A stretch of DNA of 52,048 bases from JAYPUA01 sp038133845 (GTDB lineage Bacteria > SAR324 > NAC60-12). Location: positions 1-52,048 of the forward strand of contig JAYPUA010000023.1 in assembly GCA_038133845.1 (NCBI GenBank), written 5' to 3'. The notes under the pieces are model-generated. The model made no database searches. It worked only from the letters and a program-made list of their open reading frames with translations, and was not told where the DNA came from. The translations under genes were made by a program, and so were the position numbers. Positions within the stretch are counted from its first letter, which is position 1, and each line of letters starts with the position of its first letter. This document shows, piece after piece, positions 15,316-24,659 of this stretch.

Positions 15316-18156
15316 GTGAACCGATTTCCCCTGCCCCTCGTCCGGACAAGGACCTCGTCGTTTTCTGTCTCACGACGTCTGGCTTTGCTGTTCGCGATTC
15401 ATGGGATGCTGCTCGTTGCGCCATTTCTGTCGAGGGCCACGGAGTGGGTCGAATATGACATCCGGGTGACGTACGATCACGATCAAAAACGGCTTGAGGG
15501 GAAAATGCAAGTTCGTTTGCCCGAGGAGGCCTTGGCGGGTTCGTCTGTGCCCCTGCTCCTGCCGATGAACCGGTTTCGGCAGCCAGATCCTCGAGGAGCA
15601 CGGCGGCACCGGGTCGTTCCGGTCTTTGCCCAGGACCGCTATACGGACAACGACCAGGATCCGCTCTTTCCCAAAGGCTTCAGCCCCGGGAGAATGTCGG
15701 TCCACACCGTGCGGGATGCCTTGGGGAGTCCGGTCCCTTTTGAGCTTCGAGAGAACCCGGACCTGGAGGTGGGCTTCTCCACCGAGCAGGGAATCCTGCA
15801 CGTTCTGCCCTCCACCACGCTCCCGGAGGGCCTGCTGGAGATCGAGTTCACCACAGAGTTTCCTCAACGCTACGAGGACGGAGTGGCGCAGGGGAGCCTG
15901 ATCACCTCTCTCTGGCACCCGGTGCTCCCCCCCCAGGAGGCCTCTGGAAGATGGAACACGACGCTGGACCTCCGACGTCCGGCACGGTTTCAGGTCGAAT
16001 GGCAAAGCAGCGCTACCGGCTGGCTCACGGTTCCGGACCAGGTGGGGCTGATCACGCCCGGGACGTTGATCCAGTCGCGTTCGCCTCAGCCCATGCTCAG
16101 CTTCCCGGTGTTTTTCTCCACCGAGGTCGCTCCTCCGTGGCGCGAGGGTTCGAGCGGCCAGCCCGTGCTCTCCATCCAGGCACGCGAAGGCGGCGGACGG
16201 CGGACGCTGCTGATGCTTGAGGAGGCAAAGCGTTTCCTGGACTTTCTGCAAACCGAGTACGGGCTGACTCCGAATTGGCCGGAAGTGCACCTGGTGGAGA
16301 GCCCCGCCGAGTTTGAGGAGATCCGGGTGCAGGGAAACCTCGTCCTCCTGCCCACCTTGAATCTTCAGCGCTCCTCCTTCCTCGATCGCCGCGCCGTTGC
16401 GTTCCTCTCCCGGTCGCTGGCCCAGCTCTGGTTCGGAGAGCAGGTGCATGCCGACGAAGACGCGGATCTCTGGCTCCGGCTCGGGCTGCCCGCCTTTCTC
16501 GGAATGCGCTACTTCGAGATGCGCTACGGCAAGGACGCCAATATCTTCGATACCGTGGACTGGCTCAACCCAAGGTACCGCGAGCATTTTTACGAGCAGA
16601 TGACCCGAGGCATCCGGACTGAACTGCTCCAGCCCATCGAGAACCGTCTCCGCAACGCCGACTCCTCGCAGAGCCACCTCAAGGTGGTGACCTACAAGAC
16701 CGCGCTCGTTCTGGCCATGCTGGAGCACTCTCTGGGACATTCCGCATTCCGCAGAGGCTTGGCACGCTTTGCCCACCGCACCCCTGCTCCGGTCAACCTG
16801 AAAACCCTGCAAGAGGACCTCACTCCCTCAAGCGGGGACTGGAGTTGGTTCTTCGATCAGTGGTTCCGCACCACCAAGGCTCTGGACTACGGGCTGGGAA
16901 GCGTCGAGATGCACTCTTCTCCGGATGGAAGGTTTCGGACTGAGGTGGAGATCCTGCGACTTGGAGAGGCCCGAATGCCGGTGGATGTTCAGGTCACGAC
17001 AGCCTCCGGAGCCCAGCAGCGGCGGCGCATCTCCGGCAACCTGCCCAGCGAGACCGTGATCTTTCTCTCTGAACACGAACCGGAGTGGGTCTCGCTTGAT
17101 CCAGACGAGACCCTGCTTGAAGAGTCCCGGATCAACAACCACTCCCGGAATTACTACCGGGTGCGCTTTGCCTTCGACTGGAAGAAACAGCGCGAGCAGC
17201 TGATCGCCCTGATCCCCGGAATTCAGAGCAACGCGATTGACGGCAACTCCTTCGGGGTCGGCATCCGGCAGCGGCTGGACGATACCGAGTTCCGGGCAAT
17301 TCCAGGATACGGCACCCGCAACAAGCGGCTGGTCTACCTTGCAGAGGTCCTGCAGCGGAACTGGTTTCGCGAAGGTCTGGAGGCCTCTGCACTGGTCTCC
17401 GAATATGGCGGAATCCAGACCGTGGGGATCAACTTCGGGTACGCCTCCCCCAGCTACGAAGATCAGGTCCGGCACCAGTGGCAGATCACGGGGCTGCAGG
17501 AGCGCCTGCTGCAGGTGTCCGCCACCGTCTCAGACACTCCCGACGGGCCTCCGGAGACCGGGAATCTGAACGCCGTACGGCTGGGACACCAGGGACGCTG
17601 GTCTCCGTTCTCCGTACTGGAGCTGCGCTGGAGTTGGTCTCACGAGCGCACGCTGGAGGGGCTGTCTTCAGATTACGACTACCGCAGCTGGGGGACCTCC
17701 GGAGAGCAGCGCTGGCAACTGGGAAAGCTGTGGGAGTTTCACCTGGAGACCATCTGGGGGACTTCCGATGGTTCGATCCCGCTGCAAAAGCAGTTTCAGC
17801 TCGGCTCGCCCTCCGTGCTGCGCGGCTATCCGCAAAACACGGGGCTGCGTGATGACCACCTGCTGGCCTGGCGCAGTGACCTGCGCTTTCCGCTCAACAG
17901 CCTGGCCTGGATCTCGACAATCAGCGCCTACGACGTCCGAGGGAGCCTGTTCTACGATCAGGGGAAGATCTGGTCGCAAGGAGAGCGCCCGGAGAGCCGC
18001 CTGCAGCGTCAGAACGTTGGGGTGGGGCTGGAGTGGATGGTGGACACGGTCTCGCTCTTCCAGGTTCCGCTGAAGCTGGAGTTGGCCGTCCCGATCAATG
18101 ACCCGGACTACCGGCGACCGCAGCTGGTGCTCCTCGGAACCCTCACGGGGAGTTGA
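15316..18156 (+). CDS. Degenerate M1-peptidase-like protein with Omp85-like C-terminal barrel
   Basis: This 946-residue protein starts at GTG and has an N-terminal signal-like stretch (about residues 20-42). Residues ~45-280 are beta-rich. Residues ~285-520 resemble the M1 metallopeptidase (gluzincin) domain, including LAQLWFGEQV near 366-375 where M1 enzymes have HELAHQWFG. Here both zinc histidines and the catalytic Glu are lost (R, Q and S instead), and the later NEG ligand motif reads RLG, so it cannot be a zinc peptidase. Residues ~610-946 look like an outer-membrane barrel of the Omp85/surface-antigen type, with QLGSPSVLRGYP near 828-839. It may act in outer-membrane assembly or as a surface binding protein. 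The role is inference. Confidence 0.75.
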   Translation: MNRFPLPLVRTRTSSFSVSRRLALLFAIHGMLLVAPFLSRATEWVEYDIRVTYDHDQKRLEGKMQVRLPEEALAGSSVPLLLPMNRFRQPDPRGARRHRVVPVFAQDRYTDNDQDPLFPKGFSPGRMSVHTVRDALGSPVPFELRENPDLEVGFSTEQGILHVLPSTTLPEGLLEIEFTTEFPQRYEDGVAQGSLITSLWHPVLPPQEASGRWNTTLDLRRPARFQVEWQSSATGWLTVPDQVGLITPGTLIQSRSPQPMLSFPVFFSTEVAPPWREGSSGQPVLSIQAREGGGRRTLLMLEEAKRFLDFLQTEYGLTPNWPEVHLVESPAEFEEIRVQGNLVLLPTLNLQRSSFLDRRAVAFLSRSLAQLWFGEQVHADEDADLWLRLGLPAFLGMRYFEMRYGKDANIFDTVDWLNPRYREHFYEQMTRGIRTELLQPIENRLRNADSSQSHLKVVTYKTALVLAMLEHSLGHSAFRRGLARFAHRTPAPVNLKTLQEDLTPSSGDWSWFFDQWFRTTKALDYGLGSVEMHSSPDGRFRTEVEILRLGEARMPVDVQVTTASGAQQRRRISGNLPSETVIFLSEHEPEWVSLDPDETLLEESRINNHSRNYYRVRFAFDWKKQREQLIALIPGIQSNAIDGNSFGVGIRQRLDDTEFRAIPGYGTRNKRLVYLAEVLQRNWFREGLEASALVSEYGGIQTVGINFGYASPSYEDQVRHQWQITGLQERLLQVSATVSDTPDGPPETGNLNAVRLGHQGRWSPFSVLELRWSWSHERTLEGLSSDYDYRSWGTSGEQRWQLGKLWEFHLETIWGTSDGSIPLQKQFQLGSPSVLRGYPQNTGLRDDHLLAWRSDLRFPLNSLAWISTISAYDVRGSLFYDQGKIWSQGERPESRLQRQNVGVGLEWMVDTVSLFQVPLKLELAVPINDPDYRRPQLVLLGTLTGS

Positions 18157-18538
18157 GCTTCAGCCGGACCGGCTGCTGCTCTGGATCTTCGAGCAAGACC
18201 GAACCGGCACCAATCTCCAGAACCCGCCAGCGCGCCTCCACCGCCCCCACACGAACCCAGACCTGCTGATTTGCGGAGTGCAGGAGCGCATAGGGGCCTT
18301 CCTCGGTCTGCACAATCTCCTCAACCTTCCAGAACGAGGGACGCTCCGGAGCTGTTTGGGGTTCGGGCTGGGACACAGGAGCCGCCTGTGCTGCCACCCG
18401 CGGAGGAGGGCGGACCGCGGTTGTTTCGTGTTCCGGAGGCGGCTTTGGTCGCAGCAGAGTGGAGAACGGATTCCGGACCTCCTGCGCCCCAACCACAGTG
18501 GAGATCATCAGGCACAGCCCAAGGAGGGTCCGGTTCAT
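18143..18538 (-). CDS. PilP/GspC-like periplasmic protein
   Basis: This 131-residue protein has a short signal-like N terminus (LLGLCLMISTVVGA), then VRNPFS, a Pro-rich linker, and a C-terminal beta domain containing YALLHSANQQVWVRVG and VLEIGAGSVLLE. That layout is seen in PilP of type IV pili and in the homology region of GspC. The ATG at 18538 overlaps the stop of the PilO-like gene by four bases. The open frame continues upstream, but that is shadow. With the PilO-like gene it may form a PilO-PilP pair linking inner and outer membrane. No PilM, PilN or secretin gene is in the window. Its end overlaps the convergent large outer-membrane gene by 14 bases. Confidence 0.6.
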   Translation of the reverse strand: MNRTLLGLCLMISTVVGAQEVRNPFSTLLRPKPPPEHETTAVRPPPRVAAQAAPVSQPEPQTAPERPSFWKVEEIVQTEEGPYALLHSANQQVWVRVGAVEARWRVLEIGAGSVLLEDPEQQPVRLKLNSP

Positions 18539-19068
18539 CGCTTCCTCTGAAACGTGTGGAGTTCCAGCTCGATGCGCAGCTGCGGGTCTGCCTGGTCCAG
18601 ACGGAGGCTCTGCATCCGCAGCGTCTGAGCAGAGAGCCCCGGTGTCTCCCGGAGCCGTTGCCAGAACTTCCAGAACTCTGTGTAGGTTCCGGAGATCACC
18701 AACTGCAGAGGAAATGTCACCCAATCGCCCTGAGTCCGCGGTGCTCCGGTAGTCTGTTCCAGAATTTCCAGCGAGGTGTCTTCCAGGATCTGCAAAAGCC
18801 GCAACTGGGCGTCCGCCGGAGAAAGCTCCGGGAGCGAGGTGCTCTCTGAGGAAGAGCGCGCAGCAGGTGCTGCTGGCGGCAGTGAGGGGAGGTTGCCGAG
18901 CTGCTTTTGCAGCTCTTCATGGCGAGACTGCAGGAGCTGCTGTCTGCGGAGTTGAGGCTGGATCCAGAAGTTCTGAAGGAGCAGCACTCCCAGGATGATG
19001 AGCAAAACCCCCAGCAAGCCGCGCTTGCGGAGCTCTGGATCCTGCCACCTCATCCTGGTGAAACTCAT
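18535..19068 (-). CDS. PilO/GspM-like inner-membrane protein
   Basis: This 177-residue protein has a short cytoplasmic N terminus, one membrane helix (about residues 18-36, LLGVLLIILGVLLLQNF), a coiled-coil-like segment rich in Gln/Leu/Glu, and a ferredoxin-like C-terminal domain with FPLQLVISGTYTEFWKFWQRL. This is the architecture of PilO and GspM, which form periplasmic dimers in type IV pilus and type II secretion platforms. It is coupled by four-base overlaps to both the upstream membrane-anchored gene and the PilP-like gene. The family match rests on architecture and the FxxFWxFxxRL segment rather than high identity. Confidence 0.6.
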   Translation of the reverse strand: MSFTRMRWQDPELRKRGLLGVLLIILGVLLLQNFWIQPQLRRQQLLQSRHEELQKQLGNLPSLPPAAPAARSSSESTSLPELSPADAQLRLLQILEDTSLEILEQTTGAPRTQGDWVTFPLQLVISGTYTEFWKFWQRLRETPGLSAQTLRMQSLRLDQADPQLRIELELHTFQRKR

Positions 19069-20093
19069 GGGGCAGGATTCCGCCGAGCCGGACGCAACCG
19101 GGTGCGGTAAAACACGAAGGCCAGCAATCCAAGAAGCACCAGGGTGAAGAGCGTGATCACATAGTACACCTGACTCTTCACCGGGATTCCTCCGACAGTC
19201 AGCTCAAGGGAGGTCTGTGATCCGGGCTTGCCATTCCAGACCCGAAAGGCCGTTCCCCCCAGAGTCTGCTTGCCCTTGAACTCCAACTGTTCGGAGCGAA
19301 TCTCCAGGAGGTCGATGGCTGTGAAGACGCTCATCTGCTCCGGAGGATGCGTCAGCGGACGGCTGAACGAGAGGCTCCCAAGCCAGGCCGGGAGGCTGTA
19401 CTGGTAGAGCAGTTGGATCCCGCCTTGTGGAAAGATCCGGGTGATCTCCAGCTTGCCCGGGCTGAGGCGGTAGTCCTGATCCGGCCGGGCCTCCATCATC
19501 TGAAACTCGCTCAGGTCCTCCGGCAAACGCACAACCAAGGGGCGTTCCCGGGTGTCGATCCTCTCGCGCAGCGGGTTGATCAGGCTGAGAACCTCCGTGA
19601 CCCGCAGCTCTCCCAAGGCATTTTCCAGAACCAGGGAGGTCTGCTCCAGCTCCAGCTTTTCCGTCTCCTCGCTTACTCCGGGAACCGCCAGGTTGACCTC
19701 GAATACCGCCTGATCCGGGTGCATGAAGAAGATCTCCGAGCTGATCAGCTCTCCGCGAACACGCGATCCGACCCGATACGCCGCTCGGACCTCCCGGGGG
19801 ACCTCCTGAAACTCGAAGTGTCCCTCGGGATCGCTCTTGATTCGGGCAACCGGGCCTGTGGTGTTGACCTGCCCCTCCGCATCCACCACGAACTTCAGGA
19901 GCACCACATCCAGCCCCCCTTCAGGCACCTCCGCTCCAGCAGGAATCTGCACGCTGCCCCGGACCGTCACGGTGGCGGAAGTGGGGGCTTCAGACGCTAC
20001 AGGGGTGTTGGTTTGAGCGACGGTGAGCGTCACTCCCTGGGTAAACAACAGCCCGAGGAGCAACAAGGTGCGCAGGTGCAGGAAAGGGTTCAT
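19065..20093 (-). CDS. Exported, C-terminally membrane-anchored beta-rich protein
   Basis: This 342-residue protein is of unrecognised family. It has a signal peptide (residues 1-27, FLHLRTLLLLGLLFTQG) and a region with VRGSVQIPAG and GHFEFQEVP that resembles a carboxypeptidase-regulatory-like beta domain. A larger beta-rich region follows, then a single transmembrane helix near residues 308-330 followed by an Arg-rich tail. The topology suggests a periplasmic protein anchored in the inner membrane. Four-base overlaps join it to the TPR gene upstream and the PilO-like gene downstream, so all four products probably act together in the cell envelope. The specific role is unknown. Confidence 0.65.
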   Translation of the reverse strand: MNPFLHLRTLLLLGLLFTQGVTLTVAQTNTPVASEAPTSATVTVRGSVQIPAGAEVPEGGLDVVLLKFVVDAEGQVNTTGPVARIKSDPEGHFEFQEVPREVRAAYRVGSRVRGELISSEIFFMHPDQAVFEVNLAVPGVSEETEKLELEQTSLVLENALGELRVTEVLSLINPLRERIDTRERPLVVRLPEDLSEFQMMEARPDQDYRLSPGKLEITRIFPQGGIQLLYQYSLPAWLGSLSFSRPLTHPPEQMSVFTAIDLLEIRSEQLEFKGKQTLGGTAFRVWNGKPGSQTSLELTVGGIPVKSQVYYVITLFTLVLLGLLAFVFYRTRLRPARRNPAP

Positions 20094-23000
20094 CCGTTAT
20101 TTTGACTTGATGGAGGATTGAGGCTGTCCAGGTAGGCCTGGATTTCATCGGCTCTCTGCTTTGCGGTCGCTCGATAGGCCTGCGAGTTGGCATTCTCCGG
20201 AGCCTTCAGCACCAGCCGATACTGCTCCAGCGCCAGCTTCCATTCCTCTCTTCTCTGCAGCACCTCTGCATACTGGAAGTGCAGCTGAGGGAAGTAAGGT
20301 GACGTCTCTGCGACATCGCGATTAATGGTCTTCCGGAGCCGTCCTCCAGCATCATCCAGCTTTTGCTGCTGGATTTCAAAGGAAACCATCCCCAAGACAG
20401 CATACAACTCTTCGTCGGAGGTTCCCCCCTCATCAACCTTCTCCATCCACGCCATGCCCAGCTTTTCGCGCTTGAGGTCATTCAGCAGCAAGCTGGCAAG
20501 CTTGAAGGCATACGCCCGGCGGGACTTGGCGTACTCTTCGCTTCCTCCGAGCAGTTGGTGAGCCTGCTCGTAAAGCTCGGCTTTGCCCAGGGCATTGTTC
20601 TCCTCGCCATACAGCCGCTCCAGTTGCCCAACAATGTAGAGGCTGGTCTTGAGGTCGTTCTTCCCGGATTTTTCCAAGGCCCGCTCGTAGGCATCCTTGG
20701 CCTTGCGGCGTCCGCCCACAGACTCGGCCGCCTGCGCTTGCTCAATCAGCATCGGAACAGAGTTCGCCTTCTCCGGCTGCTTCTGAGCCAGGAGGGCATA
20801 CGCCTCCAGGAGCCCCTCGCCCCGCGCCGTTCCGGCCTTCTGGTTTTCAGCAAAGAGCAGGGTCTGGAACAGAGAGTCGTCCAGCTTCTGACGTCCGGAG
20901 AGCACCTCCTCCCGGATGGTTCCACTGACAGCCTCCCAGTTTCCACTCTGAATTTCCGCATCGAGCAAGATCCGGACGTTGGCCTGAGTGCGCTCCCGCT
21001 TTCCAGAGTGAAAGTCTTCCCGAAGCATCTTGGCCACTCCGGGCCAGTCCTTGCGGTCGATCAGTTTCTGAAGCTCCTGGTCCGCCTGGTTCTTCTCCAG
21101 GATCGCAACCTGCGCCTGGGCCTCCTGCTTCAGTTCTGGAACCGGGGGCTCTGAAGCCGAGAGCTCCAGCACCTTGCGGTAGGAGGCCAGCGCCTGTTCC
21201 CAGAGCATCTTCCGCTGCTGCAGCGAGGCGGTCTGGAACCAGACCTTGGCCTGCCAGACACCGCTCAACGGGCGCTGCTCAAGGCTCTTCAGGGTCTTCA
21301 GGGCTTCATCCGTGCGGGCGCTGCGCTCCTGCAACTCGGCCAGCGTCCAGGCTGCCCAAAGCTCTTGCTCCGAAGTCCCCCCCTCATCGGTTCGCTGCAG
21401 CCAAACCTCTGCACATCCGGAAGACGGCAGATGTTCCAGGCAGAGTTGAGCGAGGGTAAACATGGTGTTCCGGCGCTCCTCCGGCCGTTTCTGCAGCGGC
21501 AGCAGCTCGTTTTCATAGAGCAGCGCCAAGCGATCGTAGCGTCCCATTTTGCCATAAAGCGTCTCCAGACGTCGCACAACCTCCACGCGCAGATCGGCGG
21601 CCTCCGAGCGGAGCAGCAGGTCGCGGTAGTGACGCTCCAGGCGATCCGTGTCCCCGATCTCCTCCAGGATGTTGGCCCAGTCCATCAGCACCTCCGGAGT
21701 GCCTACGGTCAGGGGGGCCAGACGCTGCCAGTTCTGATACACCAGATCGGCCTCCTTCCAGTGACGCGTCTGCACATGCGCAAAGATCCAGAGACGGTAG
21801 TCGTCTCCGGTGAGCGTGTCGATCCTGTCTCGGCGTGCCCTGGAGAACTCTTCCGCAAGCTCCTCCCAGCGTCCGAGCTGCCGGAGAGCAAAGACCCGCA
21901 TCCGGAAGGATTCCCGAGCATGCTGAGCTTGCCCACGCAGAGGTCGGAGATCCTTCAGGGTCTCCTCCCAGCGCTTGGCCTTGAAGTGACAGTCTCCGCG
22001 CATGAACAGCAGCTCCACCCGCTGTGGGTGGTCGGCAGGGACCTCGGGCAGGCGCTGGAGCACCCCCTCACAGTCTCCCCGCTGATACAGCAGGGCCAGC
22101 AGCTTGTACTCGCTCTCAAGACGCTGCTCCGGAGAGCCCGAGGCAGAGACCTCCTCTTCGAGCAAGCGACGCTGGGCCTCCTGATCTCCAAGCCGCGTGT
22201 AGAGCGCCAGCAGCGTCGCCCGGAGCGTGGCATCCTGCCGATAGCCTGCATCCAGCTTGCGAGCCGACTCGTAGGCCAAGGTCGCCTCCTGAAGCTTTTC
22301 GGGAGAGCCGGTTTCCTGCTGGAGGATCCCAACCGCGTAGTAGGCCGCCGCACGGTGCGCCGGATCCCCAGACTTGAGGTAGGCTTGAAAGGTCTTCAGG
22401 GCCTGTGACGAGTCACCCACCTTCAGGTAGAGGTTGGCCACCCGAAAGCGAAGCGCTTCAGCCTCGGTGCCGGAAGCCTTCTTCAGGTAGGTCTCATAGA
22501 TCCGGATCGCTGCAGCCGTCTCGCCAATGCTCTCGTAGAGTGCTCCAATGCGCAGCTGAGCCTTGGCGGCAAAGGACGCATCTCCCGTCTGCAGATATGC
22601 GTCGTAGTTCTTGATGATCCGGAGCGTTGTTTCACGATCCGGAGCCTGGGCTCCGGACTTGGTGAAGGCGAGGGAGTCCTCCAACTCAGCGTGGCGAAAG
22701 CGCGACTCGGCCGCGTAGCTGGATTTCGGATGCCTTGTGGCCACTTCCTGATACAGCTTGGAGGCCTTGGCCAGCTGAGGCCTTTGCTGCTGAGCAACGG
22801 CCAGGCGCCAGAGCTGATCGACCGCCTCTTTCGAATTCTCCGGAGCACCATCCAACGCCGCTCGCCAGGCCTCCCCGGCCTGGTCCGGATCTCCCGCACT
22901 CAGCCAGGCCCAGCCAGAGAGCGACTGACGCTCCACCTGCTGCTCTGCGGAGAGCAGCTTGGAGTCGGCCTGCTGCAGGCGACGGGCGGCATCCGTGTAG

Positions 23001-23497
23001 CCCTTGGCCGAACCCTTGGCCTGCACCGTCTGCAGATACCGGGAGCGCCCGCTGTGAAAGGAGGCCAGCGCCTCTTGCTCCGGAGTGGGCTGCTCTTTGG
23101 GATTGAGGAGCCGATCAAAGCTTTGGATGATCTCCGGATGTCGCTGAGCCTGAACGTGAATCATTGCTGACTGAAACAGGGCCTCTCTGCGCTGCTCGAC
23201 CGGAACATCGGACTCCTTGAGCAAGGTCTGATAGTTCACCAGGGCTTGCTCAGGCTGATTGAGACGTCGGTAGCTGTCTGCCAACTGAAAGCGCAGTTCC
23301 ACCCGGTTCGGATGCTTCGGCTCAGACTTCAACACACACGAAGCATCCTCCACAAACGCCGTCAGGTGCAGACCGTCCTCGTACATGCTCCGGAGCAGCT
23401 CTGCCTGCATTTCCGGAGGCAGGCCGCCGGTCATCGGACAGTTGGCCCAGATCGAGAGAGGGAGGGTCAGCGAGACAAAGAGAGGGGCAATCCGCAT
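20090..23497 (-). CDS. Large periplasmic TPR-repeat protein
   Basis: This 1135-residue protein has a signal peptide (residues 1-18, ending SIWA before NCPM). Nearly the whole length is made of tetratricopeptide-like helical repeats, for example RFQLADSYRRLNQPEQALVNYQTLL, AQLRIGALYESIGETAAAIRIY and FRVANLYLKVGDSSQALKTF (each shown in part). TPR arrays are protein-binding scaffolds. Such giant exported TPR proteins often serve envelope or secretion assemblies. It starts 13 bases after the DUF167 gene and overlaps the next gene by four bases. No enzymatic domain is visible. Confidence 0.85.
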   Translation of the reverse strand: MRIAPLFVSLTLPLSIWANCPMTGGLPPEMQAELLRSMYEDGLHLTAFVEDASCVLKSEPKHPNRVELRFQLADSYRRLNQPEQALVNYQTLLKESDVPVEQRREALFQSAMIHVQAQRHPEIIQSFDRLLNPKEQPTPEQEALASFHSGRSRYLQTVQAKGSAKGYTDAARRLQQADSKLLSAEQQVERQSLSGWAWLSAGDPDQAGEAWRAALDGAPENSKEAVDQLWRLAVAQQQRPQLAKASKLYQEVATRHPKSSYAAESRFRHAELEDSLAFTKSGAQAPDRETTLRIIKNYDAYLQTGDASFAAKAQLRIGALYESIGETAAAIRIYETYLKKASGTEAEALRFRVANLYLKVGDSSQALKTFQAYLKSGDPAHRAAAYYAVGILQQETGSPEKLQEATLAYESARKLDAGYRQDATLRATLLALYTRLGDQEAQRRLLEEEVSASGSPEQRLESEYKLLALLYQRGDCEGVLQRLPEVPADHPQRVELLFMRGDCHFKAKRWEETLKDLRPLRGQAQHARESFRMRVFALRQLGRWEELAEEFSRARRDRIDTLTGDDYRLWIFAHVQTRHWKEADLVYQNWQRLAPLTVGTPEVLMDWANILEEIGDTDRLERHYRDLLLRSEAADLRVEVVRRLETLYGKMGRYDRLALLYENELLPLQKRPEERRNTMFTLAQLCLEHLPSSGCAEVWLQRTDEGGTSEQELWAAWTLAELQERSARTDEALKTLKSLEQRPLSGVWQAKVWFQTASLQQRKMLWEQALASYRKVLELSASEPPVPELKQEAQAQVAILEKNQADQELQKLIDRKDWPGVAKMLREDFHSGKRERTQANVRILLDAEIQSGNWEAVSGTIREEVLSGRQKLDDSLFQTLLFAENQKAGTARGEGLLEAYALLAQKQPEKANSVPMLIEQAQAAESVGGRRKAKDAYERALEKSGKNDLKTSLYIVGQLERLYGEENNALGKAELYEQAHQLLGGSEEYAKSRRAYAFKLASLLLNDLKREKLGMAWMEKVDEGGTSDEELYAVLGMVSFEIQQQKLDDAGGRLRKTINRDVAETSPYFPQLHFQYAEVLQRREEWKLALEQYRLVLKAPENANSQAYRATAKQRADEIQAYLDSLNPPSSQNNG

Positions 23498-23510
23498 GGA
23501 GTTTGGTGAG

Positions 23511-23819
23511 TTATGATTGAGTCAGTGTGCTCAGTACCGCTTGAGCGTGTGTGGGGTCCGGATGCTCAATGAGCAGGGTCTTGACCCGGGCGTGCTGTCC
23601 ACGCAGCACTCGTACCCGGGATTTGGGGACGTCAAAGGCTTTGGCCACAAACGCCTCGCAGGCGCGGTTGGCCCGGTTCTCCAAGGGTGGGGCCTGGAGT
23701 CGCAGGCGAAGACGCCCTTCGCTCCATCCGGCCCATTCGCTCCTTGCGGCTCGAGGCTGTACCTGGACCTCCAGCATCAGATCTTCCTGTTCCCAACGCC
23801 AACCGGCTTCCGACACCAC
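23511..23819 (-). CDS. DUF167/YggU-family protein
   Basis: This 102-residue protein of the DUF167 (YggU) family is small, basic and cytosolic, of unknown biochemical role. It has the family signature: VQVQPRAARSEWAGW, then RLRLRLQAPPLENRANRA, then VRVLRGQHARVKTLLIE. The predicted start is GTG 23819, because the WRWEQEDLML segment before the core is also common in the family. An ATG at 23777 with AGGAAG upstream is the alternative. It is the first gene of the minus-strand unit that continues into the large TPR protein. Confidence 0.83.
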   Translation of the reverse strand: MVSEAGWRWEQEDLMLEVQVQPRAARSEWAGWSEGRLRLRLQAPPLENRANRACEAFVAKAFDVPKSRVRVLRGQHARVKTLLIEHPDPTHAQAVLSTLTQS

Positions 23820-23953
23820 TCCCCCAGAGTCCCTTCTGCAGAACGTCTTGAATCAAAACAGCAATATAGCGCCACCATGCTGCCAGCACAATCCCTACCA
23901 CGCTTTCAGAATCCGTTCCTTCCGGGAAAAACGGGGGGATTTTCAAAAATTGC

Positions 23954-23984
23954 TTGATCTGAGACCCGATCTCTTCTATATAAT
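23954..23984 (+). promoter_or_regulatory. Predicted promoter of rplC
   Basis: A perfect TATAAT lies at 23979-23984, 40 bases before the rplC start, inside an unusually A+T-rich stretch. A TTGATC at 23954-23959 is a possible -35 element at a rather long 19-base spacing. No S10-operon gene precedes rplC, so it needs its own promoter. Confidence 0.45.
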
Positions 23985-24024
23985 TGTGTTTACTTTTGTT
24001 CTCGTACGGATCAGACAGGTTATC

Positions 24025-24648
24025 ATGATCAAAGGATTGCTCGCCCGCAAGGTCGGGATGACTCAGATTTTCGAAGAAGATGGAACCGCGGTCCCCGTGA
24101 CCGTTCTGGAGGCCGGCCCGGTGACCGTTGTCCAGAAGCGGACCTTGGAAAAGGACGGCGTCAATCACGCCCAGGTCGGCTTCGAGCCCATTCCGGAGCG
24201 CAAGCTCAACAAACCGCTCAAGGGGCACTTCAAGGGGCTCCCGGCAATGCGGTTTCTGCGCGACTTCGACGTTGAAGACATCGACCAGATCGAGGTGGGC
24301 CAGACCTTTGACGTCTCGCTTTTCAACGAAGGCGAGAAGGTGAAGGTGACGGGCAAGAGCAAGGGCCGCGGCTTCACGGGCGTGGTCAAGCGCCACGGCT
24401 TCGGAGGCTACCCGGCTTCGCACGGACACCGACGCGGAAAGCGCTCCACCGGCTCGATCGGTCAGTGCGCCTTCCCCGGACGCGTCTTCAAGAACAAGAA
24501 GATGGCCGGCCGCTACGGGAATGTTACCGTGACAGAGATTGGACTGCAGATTGTGCGTATCATGCCGGAGCACAACGCGATCCTGATCAAGGGCGCGGTT
24601 CCCGGGCCCAACGGAGGACTGATCACCCTGCGCAAGTCAGATCGCTGA
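24025..24648 (+). CDS. rplC: 50S ribosomal protein L3, stand-alone gene
   Basis: This 207-residue protein is L3, a primary 23S rRNA-binding protein of the large subunit. It opens with GLLARKVGMTQIFEEDG and contains the signature GFTGVVKRHGFGGYPASHG, HRRGKRSTGSIGQ and FPGRVFKNKKMAGRYG, and its length is normal. The longer open frame upstream is not the gene, since L3 proteins begin at MIKGL. Unusually, neither rpsJ nor rplD flanks it. It is preceded by a likely promoter and followed by a strong hairpin, so it is a monocistronic unit. Confidence 0.97.
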   Translation: MIKGLLARKVGMTQIFEEDGTAVPVTVLEAGPVTVVQKRTLEKDGVNHAQVGFEPIPERKLNKPLKGHFKGLPAMRFLRDFDVEDIDQIEVGQTFDVSLFNEGEKVKVTGKSKGRGFTGVVKRHGFGGYPASHGHRRGKRSTGSIGQCAFPGRVFKNKKMAGRYGNVTVTEIGLQIVRIMPEHNAILIKGAVPGPNGGLITLRKSDR

Positions 24649-24659
24649 CCTCTTTACAG

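Noticed and set aside
23551..24024. N-terminal extension of the rplC reading frame by about 158 codons
   Set aside because: L3 starts at MIKGLLARK; the extension runs antisense through the DUF167 gene and the promoter region.
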